Under the pieces are notes generated by a model, which did no database searches, was not told the DNA's origin, and was given only the letters and a program-made list of their open reading frames with translations. This document shows positions 52,293 to 61,207 of a stretch of 64,000 nucleotides of DNA, one piece after another; the first letter of the stretch is position 1, and each line of letters opens with the position of its first letter. Position numbers and translations under genes: made by a program. The stretch lies in the NCBI RefSeq assembly GCF_963966145.1, contig NC_091047.1, forward strand, positions 13,454,001 to 13,518,000, written 5' to 3'. The stretch is from Tenebrio molitor (taxonomy: Eukaryota > Arthropoda > Insecta > Coleoptera > Tenebrionidae).

Positions 52293-52773
52293 AGAGTATT
52301 TCATGAATGATAATGAGCCCGGCGGAATTGAAAATGCAACCCACAATACATTTTCAAAGTTAACGTGGCTATTTTATATGTTGTATTGTTTTAAAATGAA
52401 ATTATGAATCCAAGATGGGTTTGTCACAACTGACATTTACGAAAAAGTTAAAATACGACGATTAAAATGTATTCGAACGATGAGAAAACACACATGATCC
52501 TGATTTATGACGAATGTAATAATTAATAAAAATGCTTCTGCCTTTACGCGTTTATGCAGACAATAAACATTTTCCCAAAAACTCTTTGTTTTTTCACAAT
52601 TTTATTTATCCAAACGAATGACGTTTATGTCAAAATTTACGAAACTTCACAGCTAACTTTGTTTTATGTTTTCTAAATCAGAAAACAAATACATATCCAC
52701 GTTAACTTTGCAAATGTATTGTGAGTTGCAATTTCAATTCCGTCGGACTCATTATCACTCGTGAAATACCGTG
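52293..52773. mobile_element. MITE family B, copy 5
   Basis: Left AGTATTTCATGAATGATAAT then GAGCCCGGCGGAATTGAAAA; right inverted copy with AATTCCGTCGGACTCATTAT and GTGAAATACC. The inner arm GTTAACGTGG is mirrored by CCACGTTAAC. Lies in the S3-S4 intron. Confidence 0.8.
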
Positions 52774-53417
52774 TATTTCAAATTTCATCATCTAAATTTT
52801 TACAGAATCCAGTGTCGCTTGATATGTTGTTTCAAGCACATTTCAAATAGCCTACTACATTCTTGAATCTTATCTCAAAGAAGGTTATGCTTCAGTTATT
52901 TCTGCTGAAGTTAAAGATGGTTCGTATATGTATACCTAATAAAATATCAACACGTATTGAATATCATAATTTTCCATAAGTTCTGGAAAAATAGTTACAA
53001 CAAGAAACGTACAATAGGTATCTTCATAAATACATATTTTTTTCCTTGGTGTTATCTTTAATTTACAAGAATGTCGACATATGTCTAGAAAAAAGGTATT
53101 CTTTTTGTTAGCATCTCTGATGATCATAAAACTTTATGACATATTTGTATTTATGCCAGATATCGAAAGATACAATTATGCTTCCCTATCTTCTACATCG
53201 CCAACTGTTAGGTAACTTGCTTATTTCGCTACGACGACAAATACTAGATACTCCAATTAATGAAACCTTCATCAAATATTGACAGTCAGGTGCGTCAATC
53301 AGAAACTTCTCAATGTGTTCCCTTTCCAAAGTTTTCTCGTTTTTAGACTTATAAGTTCTTGATTCAATTTTCAAATATGAAATCAATTTCCCGTATTTTG
53401 ATGTCAACAATTTTATA

Positions 53418-54476
53418 CAGAGTGTCCCAAAAATGCCGCACTAACAGTGCACTACGGTGTAGAAGAGAAAATTTCGTAGTAGATTTAAGATAATTTTAAA
53501 AATTTCTAAATCTTGTACTTTGTGATAATATGTATGATTCGAGGTCGTTTTCATGACAATTTAATACATATATTCCGAAATTGACCTGTTAAGTGCCACT
53601 TTCAAAGACCCCCAAATCAGCAAATAAGTCCAACTCTAACCCACCTCCACCCGGCGGCACGGCAATTTTGCCGGAGTACATACACTATTACGGATAATAC
53701 TATCAAGTAATAGTGCAGTGCTTATCAACATAATTACCGGCGTCTCGCCTCCGCATTTTGACTTTTTTGTGTTTTATGTTCTGTGTCAATGTTAAGGAAT
53801 TTCCTCACGATGTGACATGAGTATAATAATATACCTTTTTGAATTTCAACCACCAATGTGTTCTCTAAGTCCAAAATTTTTAAATTTTTAAAAAGAGATT
53901 GGGGTACTATTCCTGTTGCTGAAATTATAAATGGTAAAATCGAAATTTTTTCTAAACACCAAAGATTTCTCATAGCAACGGAGAGTTCTAAATATTTATT
54001 AATTTTTGTATTATATGTCTGTGTTATATTGTGTGAATTTGGAACAGCTATATCTAAAAGATATGCTTGCTTTTGTTGTTTATTTAAAATAATAATGTCT
54101 GGTCTGTTATGCTGAATGTGAATGTCAGTTAAAACTGTCCGATCAAAATATAATTTGTAATTGTCATTTTCTAAACAACTTTCTGGTTTATAAATGTAAT
54201 GTGGTTGTGTATCCTTTAATAAATTGAATTTAACTGCTAAATTCATGTGTATAATTTTTGCGAATATATCATGACGTTTTTTATATTCGCTTTGAGCCAA
54301 AACGGTGCAAGAAGAAATGATATGTTCAATGGTTTCCCCTTCAGTTCCGCAAATCCTACATTTATCAATGATCGATTGTAAACCGCAATAGTATTGTTTT
54401 AACATTTTTCTCACTTTTATGGTAATCTCTTCTACAGCGTAGTCTACAGTTAGTGCGGCATTTTTGGGAAATCCTG
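53418..54476. mobile_element. MITE split by a retrotransposon 3' end
   Basis: Left end CAGAGTGTCCCAAAAATGCC, GCACTAACAGTG; right end, reversed, CAGGATTTCCCAAAAATGCC, GCACTAACTGTAG. TA on both sides. Bases 53639-54404 are the LINE fragment in reverse orientation, so the MITE itself is only about 290 bp. Confidence 0.78.
53639..54404 (-). mobile_element. Non-LTR retrotransposon 3' end, copy 2 (restriction-like endonuclease type)
   Basis: A second 5'-truncated copy of the same element, nearly identical to 864-1622. Here the frame is open for about 215 codons (the frame runs on into flanking DNA on its 5' side). It has the CCHC cluster, RPDIII, LLDIAVP, and an intact continuation (LPFIISATGIVPQSL) that is frameshifted in the other copy. 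Class assignment rests on the CCHC plus PD-D arrangement typical of R2-like endonucleases; the exact clade is not resolved. It sits inside a MITE (53418-54476), whose arms flank it. Confidence 0.82.
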
Positions 54477-54878
54477 TATACTTTTACGATAGTTCTCAGT
54501 ATTATCCGTTCACGATTGTTTCAAATTCGGACTGTCTATGAAAATCTGACATTTTAGTTGGCAATATTTTGATTTGGCATAATAAATCTATTTTAGGTTA
54601 TAATTGAATTACACTGAATCAATTAGGGAATTGACAACAAGACGAATATTTAATAACGAAACGTCATATGACAGGACCTGACGCCAATCTAACAAAAAAA
54701 TATCATGGCCTCCTGCGTGTTTAAAACAATCGTGAACGGCATTTATATGGCCTATTTCGTCCATATTGAAGAAAATACTAAAATTATGGAAGTATTTAGA
54801 CGTTGATGTTTTCTCCATTCATGAAATCGGTGAAATATCTCGTAGCACTCTTTCAGTTATTTCGGCATGAAGTTACTA

Positions 54879-55128
54879 CAGGGTGAGCAACAATAACTGT
54901 TTCAGTTGGCAATAAAAAATTTTACATGAAATTTTCAAGACTGTAAATTGTACCTATTTCGGTTTGTTTTATTGACACTATTGACAGCTGGTATACATTT
55001 CATATTTAAACGTCTTGGTTTTTGTATTCTTTTATTAATAAAATGGTTTTCTCGTTGGAACATGACATAAGTCACCAAAAGTCACCAGAATTTATTGCCA
55101 ACTCAATCAGTAATTGTTGTTCACACGG
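54879..55128 (+). mobile_element. Mariner-derived MITE retaining the transposase start
   Basis: A 250-bp element with ends CAGGGTGAGCAACAATAACT and (reversed) CCGTGTGAACAACAATTACT, TA on both sides. At 55043 it keeps an ATG and a short frame MVFSLEHDI that matches MVFTLEQDI of the element at 5878-6902, with a similar AT-rich leader before it. The rest of the transposase is deleted, bringing the start codon close to the right end. It is therefore an internal-deletion derivative of a related mariner-type transposon. Confidence 0.75.
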
Positions 55129-55435
55129 TATTATAACACTATAATAACTACGCATGACCTTCTCTGGTGTATTTTTTCATAAAACGTCAACTAGAAATAT
55201 CAAGTCCAGATAAATTAACCAAAGTGATAATTAACAATTTAATTTGCAACCATTTAAAAAAAATACAAAGGCACATAAACTTTATTTATCGTCGGATTAC
55301 AAGAACCAATGTACTAAGTACATATACATACCTACTCGTATTACGCTACAAAATCACTAAGTAATAGATCGAGAGAAAAGAGAAAGAAGACCCGAAGTGT
55401 TTTTCCAATTTTTAAATCCGTTATAAGCGAGTATC

Positions 55436-55688
55436 GTATAAATAAACTAGGCAAAAATGAATAGGGAATTCCACAATTTTTCTTGGAAAGCAAAATAATT
55501 GCCCCAATCCTCCCACGTATTCTTAAACACAAGATAAATTTAAAATGTTACAAGTACTTAAAACATTACATTTAATGTGTATATTAATATATTTGTAACA
55601 CATTTCATTACAAATTTTAAACGGTATTTATAAAAAATTTAGGAAAGGAAATATTCCCTATTCATTTTTGCCTAGTTTATTTTTTGGG
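55436..55688. mobile_element. Inverted-repeat element, AAACTAGGCAAAAATGAATA ends
   Basis: Left AAACTAGGCAAAAATGAATA then GGGAATTCC; right inverted copy GGAAATATTCCC then TATTCATTTTTGCCTAGTTT. About 250 bp. Confidence 0.65.
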
Positions 55689-56625
55689 CCACCCATCCTT
55701 CTTAAAAATAAAAAAATAGTGTTTCTTGCTTTTTAAACTTATTTCCCGTTCATAACAGCACCTTACCCAGTTCTAATCCACAACAGGTCTGCTGCCATCC
55801 ATAATAGCTCTGTTATTTTATTGTTTCCTTAATAACCGACATGGATTCCTGAAGTTAATTTTACTATGCTTGTTAATAACAAAGCGGGAACCAGTGAAAG
55901 TAGATCGGTAGCAAAAAAAAAATCCATCCCCTGAATATTTGAACAAAATGTGTATTGTAAAATGTGATGAAAATTGTAAGAAAACTTGAAATCGATTTTC
56001 TCACTAATAAAATTTGTTCCTGTAATATTAAACCAACTTTTTACGGCCTGTTATGATAACTGTAACTCACATTAACAATTAAAAAAACTCATAACTTGTG
56101 TCTTATATTTACATTAACTGTTGCATTGTCGTGAGCATTTGAATTAGCATGTTTTGCTGTTAGCCAGAGCCAAGATTCATTAGATCTAAATGATAGTCTA
56201 CACAAATCGTTTAATTTTATAATTGTTCATATTGCAAAAATGAATTTACATCTCCACTATACAAACGTTCCCAGTTGATTTACGCAACAAAAACATAATT
56301 GTAATTGTGCCGCGGTGGCGGTAAACAATGGATCAGAATTAACGAAAACAAATAATTGGTTTAATAACTTGTTATTGGAAGATTATATCGGCTAAACAGA
56401 TTAGAAATATCAGATGGCTCTTTTTGTGGGGAATTATAGAATATCATAATTATGGAAATGGGATTATCGGCCAGGTAATTAGTGGGCATGATTATTGGTT
56501 ATTGACCGATTAGAACCAGGACTGCCGCTAGCAGATGATTGTGGTGTTACATGTTTTTTGTATAGATCTGTTGGATGTTATAGTACTTTGGCGAATTACC
56601 AAAACTTTCAAACCCTCTGTTCCAG

Positions 56626-56763
56626 GATTACGGCGACAGTTTCCAGATTCTTCACGCGGGCCGCGCTTTACGAATCTTGCGGCTCGCGAAGTTGTTATCT
56701 TTAGTGCGATTGCTGCGATTATCCCGTCTTGTAAGATACGTCAGCCAGTGGGAAGAAGTTTAT
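56626..56763 (+). CDS. Ih: Ih (HCN-type) channel, S4 voltage-sensor exon
   Basis: The exon is 138 nt (46 codons), phase 0 at both ends, between TTCCAG and GTAAGT. It encodes DYGDSFQILHAGRALRILRL followed by the S4 array in which Arg or Lys recurs at every third position (LAKLLSLVRLLRLSRLVRYV), then SQWEEVY at the start of the S4-S5 linker. S4 carries the gating charges, and in HCN channels it opens the pore on hyperpolarisation. Both flanking junctions are phase 0, so cassette exons whose length is a multiple of three can be inserted at VY|FL without shifting frame; two candidates lie in the following intron. Confidence 0.97.
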
Positions 56764-58033
56764 GTAAGTAGAACTGCTTTCGTGGTAGCCACTGAAGCGC
56801 ACATGCTTTCACGCATTGTGAACAGTCCATTTCATTGCCTTAGATTCGATAATGAGATTTCGTGGAGATCTTCTAGTGATACTGCGAGGATGATCCGTCC
56901 AATCCACGAAATCTCCTTATAGAAATTTAATTTAAGTATTAATTAGTAAGTTCTTGTTTTATTTTGTTTATTAAAATAAACCAACTTAAATATAAGAGAG
57001 TTGTCTAAATGTACCTTTCAATTTTAAATTGGACTCGTCTCGAGCGAACAAATTGAAAGGTGTTTTTAGATTCGAATAAAAAATAGAAGTGGGAGATTAG
57101 GGAAGGCGAAGGCAGGAATTATATTGTGAGCTTTGGGCTTCCGCAATAAGCTCAGGCGTGCTTGGAATGAGGCTAAGTTTGCTATTTTACAGCACCTTAT
57201 CATTGTTACAGTTTGCACTTTTCAGCTTACAATATTGCCTCGAAATTTATCACTGTTCTTAAAAACAAAATCCTCAAGTTTCGTACTAAAAGGAATAACA
57301 AATTTATCAAAATGTTTTATTGCGAAAGGATAGATTGCGTTTAAACAAATAGAACGGGTTTCAGGAAACGACAAAACTTCTCCCGAAGTATTATTTTTGT
57401 ACGGCCACATCGATCTAGACAAGCTCCAATAGTATCTTCTCGTTTTGGAAGCCGTAATCTCTCCTTTCGTAGTGAAAGTATTTTTCCAGTTAGATGAATT
57501 TTCTTCTAAATTATCTAAATCAACTGTTGCCTTTTATAGACACACATAGTTTGATTAGATTTTCTAAAATGATTTCATTTCCTTTCCGCTACTATTTTAC
57601 TTGTTACACCCAAAACAAAACAAATACTTACACTGAAGCAAAGACATCTACCGAACATCTACATTCGATAGTACTTTTGTTTTTAAGTGAAGTACCTACA
57701 TACTTATTTTTATAGTCTAAATTTACATTGCCACACAACTGGACATTAAATATTTTTTGGACACTGTGTCTACACATGCAGAGAAACACAATGGACACAT
57801 CGATCTGTTGTAACTTCGGCAAATTCGAATTTCCTTTTAATAAGGTACACGCAGCAAAATTTCCTTTCGGCGGCCTTGTTGCAATCTGTAAGCACTAAGG
57901 AAGAAGATCGGTGCTGTAAATTGCTGCATGTGTTTTATTAGAAGGTAGATCGGAGTGTTGTGTGGCAAGGGCGATTCTCTGCTTATTGGCTGCCTTTTCC
58001 AAATATACAAATAGAAGTGTTTGGGCTGCGCAG

Positions 58034-58123
58034 ATACCTATGTACCAGCACCCGCCTGGACGACAGGCAGAGTACGCTCCCGACGGTACCCCAATCCCTC
58101 CACCTAGAGACAGGACTACCGAG
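58034..58123 (+). CDS. Ih: Candidate Ih cassette exon (90 nt, Pro-rich S4-S5 insert)
   Basis: A GC-rich, coding-like block in the S4-S5 intron runs from GCGCAG| to GAG|GTGCTT. It is 90 nt (30 codons), open, and phase 0 at both ends, so it fits the VY|FL junction. The predicted peptide starts IPMYQHPPGRQ and continues AEYAPDGTPIPPPRDRTTE, which is hydrophilic and Pro/Arg-rich. Points against it: the donor is weak (GTGCTT) and the acceptor lacks a clear pyrimidine tract. Spliced together with the 99-nt cassette it would read TTE|ILQNLQKK. I do not firmly recall this peptide from other species, so the call rests on composition and phase. Confidence 0.5.
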
Positions 58124-58139
58124 GTGCTTCAATACTCTT

Positions 58140-58169
58140 TCTGTCTGTCTGTCTGCCTGTCTGTCCGTT
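58140..58169. repeat. Imperfect (CTGT)n microsatellite
   Basis: About seven CTGT units with one CTGC unit, 17 bases after the candidate 90-nt cassette exon. Confidence 0.85.
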
Positions 58170-59316
58170 TTTTATTTTGGCTCCGAGCCGTCGACACGCC
58201 ACGCTGTGACGGTAGCTCGGAGGTGGGAATGTCAATGTTAGCGGCGTTGTCGTTGACGTTAGTTGTTGAACACATCGTCTGTTGTGCATTTGAATACCAT
58301 CCCCGATTCTTCGGTTATTCAACAGGTTTCATCATTATCCGATCTAGCCAGCCCTCTCTGCAAATCTCCCCATCTCGAACGCTTTTATAGGACTCCATCC
58401 CTCAACCTTACATGTCAAATGCACAACATCCTATGACTTGGTTCTTTGCTCGGTATTTGCAAGCACGTTCTCTAGCGTAGGGTCATAAGTTGGTAGCCAT
58501 ATCGATAAATTATCATTGAGACACATCTGCGCTTAAGTAAGTTATTTGGTGTTCTATGTTAGATTTTATAGCTATATCTGATCAATTGCTAGCCACCGTT
58601 TAAACACAAATTTCAGATTCAGTTTTAAATCATTTGGTAGGTATACTTTCACACGTCACTTTCCAAAAACCACTATACAATGTATATATTCTACTAAGTC
58701 CATTTTACTATTCCTTTTTATTCTTTTTTTTTCTGCAGTTCCTTGACAGTTTGTAAGTTTCACGTGATTTTCTCACTGTTCCCTCTTTTGCACGCTGAAC
58801 GCACCCAATACTATCCATAGCTACCGTGCTTTAGAGAACCTTTTTCACCAACAACTAAAACTGTTTATTAAGCAAATTGGATAAAAGTTCACATAAAAAT
58901 TACGTGAAATGGTTGATATAAAGAGGAACTGTTAAAAATATGCAGCTGAAAAGTATACTTAAGACCGAGAAAAATTAAAACCATTATTTAAATATTTAGC
59001 ATGAAATTTGAATCATGTAGATTCTGCATGTTAGATTCTATCAGATCTGTTAGAATTACCTACTAAATTATTATCGCAATTATCCGGTGTTATGTTTAGA
59101 TACTTAAATTAAATTTAGACGTATAATTTGACCACCTTATCAATAAAACTAAATAAGCCCATTTAATAAATTTAGTATACCTATGTTATTCTTACTGATA
59201 TGAAATAATTTTGAAATACACGTACAAAGTGAAATTTCATAAAATCGGTTTTATCTCCAAAGATCGTTCTTATTTTTGTCCAGACTTATTTTGTATGTGT
59301 ATTTCAACATTTAGCT

Positions 59317-59590
59317 GTACAGGGAATTGTAGTTGAATTGTGAATACAGTCGGAGAAATGTGTGCGTTGTTAATCGTCAGTTGAAATATCAAAAGAGTAT
59401 CTCATCGTAAACCAGACCCATGCAACACCCAAAGGAGAATTTCCATGAAATAGATAGTCCCACTTCTGTGTATTGGGTAAAGTTAACATCTTCCATATCT
59501 GTTGATTTCTGGTGTTAGTTCTAAGAAATGAACTTCTCACTGGTTTAAGAGACAACGATATGTTCCGTTGTTGGCAGAATTCCCTGTACG
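59317..59590. mobile_element. Possible MITE, CAGGGAATT ends
   Basis: TACAGGGAATTGTAG at the left and AGAATTCCCTGTA at the right are inverted; both have TA. The match is only about 13 bp, so this is tentative. Confidence 0.4.
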
Positions 59591-59859
59591 TTTTATATTA
59601 TGTGTCTATACAACAACTGGTAGTGGTGTATAGAAATCACTTTCATAGTAGTCATTTGGTTCTCGTCCAAGCTTATAAATGTCTCATCATTGTCGTCGTG
59701 GTGGCATGTAGCTCTGTCCGTGTTAGCTTCGCACTGCACTCTGTTCTATTCACCGACTGTAATCTACTAACTTTCATTGCTCTCTCTATTTAAGTCGTTC
59801 TTCTGGAGACTAGTGTGCCACGCTTTTCTCTACTACCTTGTGTTCTTCGCTTTTTCTAG

Positions 59860-59958
59860 ATCTTGCAGAATCTCCAAAAAAAGCGAACGGAACGAAGGGG
59901 GCGCCTCAGTTCGGACGTCAACAAGTCTAATTACACCAAAAGCAATCTCATCTTTAAG
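59860..59958 (+). CDS. Ih: Probable Ih cassette exon (99 nt, basic S4-S5 insert)
   Basis: The block lies between TTTTTCTAG and AAG|GTAACC. It is 99 nt (33 codons), open, and phase 0/0, exactly compatible with insertion between the S4 exon (ending VY) and the S5 exon (starting FLNMASV). The peptide begins ILQNLQKKRTERRGR and ends KSNYTKSNLIFK, which is strongly basic and hydrophilic, as expected for a cytoplasmic S4-S5 linker insert. Arthropod Ih channels are known to be alternatively spliced. From memory, a long form with an ILQNLQKK-type insert at this site exists in other insects, but I cannot check that here. Including it would roughly double or more the S4-S5 linker, the element that couples sensor to gate. 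Confidence 0.78.
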
Positions 59959-60784
59959 GTAACCCGCTTCGGGCTTGCTTGGCAATGCGCATGACCGACC
60001 CGCGGCGCCTCTGCTTCCGCCTAGGTCCACCAGCCCCATGGAATACCATTTACAAAACATTGATGCCTTATGTTGACCCGCTTCGATCCAGATTCCTACC
60101 TTTAGTTTCCACTAGTTGCTTTGCACGACACACTTGCACACATTTTCAGCCTAGGAGCGGCCAGGTTGCGCTTAGTTGTCACGTTTTTTTGACCACAACC
60201 TGGCAGTCTAACGCTGAAAGTATTAGCACAGTTGAGGTGCATGCCGTATTATTTTATGTGAAGGTAAGTTCAGAGGTGCCTGTAGTGTCGTAGGGTCGCT
60301 TCAGTACATCTTTTTTTACGTTTTTGTCCCATTAACATCAAGTACTGTTTCAATGTATATACAGTAATCAAGTCAATTATATAGCGTTGTTTATGGAATA
60401 ATATTATTTGTTTGGTTTGAGGTGCTGGGTACATAGAATTTTAGCTCACGTTACTTCAAATTGACAACACTTGCTTACCATAAAAGTTGCTTGTGCGTTT
60501 TTACTTAAGGCACTGCTTTGAAATGGCTTGAGGCTATTATTTTCGGTTAATCAGCTCCCTAGACTGACAAAGGAGACGATGCTTCTTTGACATTTTTTTT
60601 ACACGATTTTGTTGTGTTTTCTTTTTCGTTCTTATTTATGTTACAGCGTATGCAGTTTTGATAAATTATATTATATCGTAGTTGTAACGTTTAAAACAAG
60701 CACCGTTTGTTGATCTTGTTTTAGACAATTCGCAAACAGATTTTCACAATTAATTATTAAATCACTTAACTGATAATGTTACAG

Positions 60785-60934
60785 TTTTTAAATATGGCCA
60801 GTGTTTTCATGAGGATATTCAATCTAATATGCATGATGCTACTGATCGGTCACTGGTCCGGTTGCCTCCAATTCCTCGTACCCATGCTCCAAGGATTTCC
60901 TGCAAACTCTTGGGTTGCAATCAACGAATTACAG
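60785..60934 (+). CDS. Ih: Ih (HCN-type) channel, S5 and turret exon
   Basis: This 150-nt exon (50 codons, phase 0/0) lies between GTTACAG and ACAG|GTTCGT. It encodes FLNMASVFMRIFNLICMMLL, continuing IGHWSGCLQFLVPMLQGFP, that is S5 and the outer-pore turret, and ends in NELQ. The conserved HWSGC and MLQGFP motifs match HCN channels. The following intron is only 54 nt. Confidence 0.97.
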
Positions 60935-60988
60935 GTTCGTCCACGTTCAACCCTGCTCGCTTTTCAATTTAATTAACAATTTTTACAG

Positions 60989-61207
60989 GAGGCATTTTGG
61001 CTTGAGCAGTACTCGTGGGCCTTATTCAAAGCCATGTCGCACATGCTTTGTATTGGTTACGGCCGGTTTCCACCCCAGTCCTTGACAGATATGTGGTTAA
61101 CAATGTTATCCATGATATCTGGGGCTACATGTTACGCGTTGTTCCTTGGTCACGCCACTAACCTCATCCAGAGCTTGGATTCATCGCGAAGACAATATCG
61201 TGAAAAG
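60989..61207 (+). CDS. Ih: Ih (HCN-type) channel, pore helix, selectivity filter and S6 exon
   Basis: The exon is 219 nt (73 codons, phase 0/0) between TTTACAG and AAAAG|GTAAAT. It encodes the end of the turret (EAFWLEQYSWALFKAMSHM), the filter LCIGYGRFPP and S6 (MWLTMLSMISGATCYALFLGHA), ending in NLIQSLDSSRRQYREK at the entry to the C-linker. The CIGYG filter is diagnostic of HCN channels and explains their weak K+ over Na+ selectivity. The C-linker and cyclic-nucleotide-binding exons were not found in the last 2.8 kb and probably lie beyond the window. Confidence 0.97.

Larger units (their letters stand above)
50613..56625 (+). other. Ih: Ih intron between S3 and S4 exons
   Basis: This 6.0-kb intron has canonical GTAAGT and TTCCAG ends. 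It contains a MITE of the GAGCCCGACGG family (about 52293-52773), a MITE interrupted by a retrotransposon 3' end (53418-54476), a mariner-derived miniature element (54879-55128) and another inverted-repeat element (55436-55688). I see no gene in 50613-52290, 52780-53417 or 55690-56625. Confidence 0.8.
56764..60784 (+). other. Ih: Ih intron between S4 and S5 exons
   Basis: A 4.0-kb intron that contains two cassette-exon candidates, a (CTGT)n microsatellite at 58140-58169 and a possible MITE at 59317-59590. The rest (56764-58033, 58170-59316, 59959-60784) shows no gene; 59960-60260 is GC-richer but lacks exon-like boundaries. Confidence 0.75.

Noticed and set aside
57962..58390. 142-codon plus-strand frame as a gene
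   Set aside because: Only the stretch 58034-58123 looks coding; the rest is intron sequence and a CTGT microsatellite.
59979..60293. GC-richer 104-codon frame downstream of the 99-nt cassette as another Ih exon
   Set aside because: No acceptor/donor pair in a usable phase and no similarity to channel sequence.
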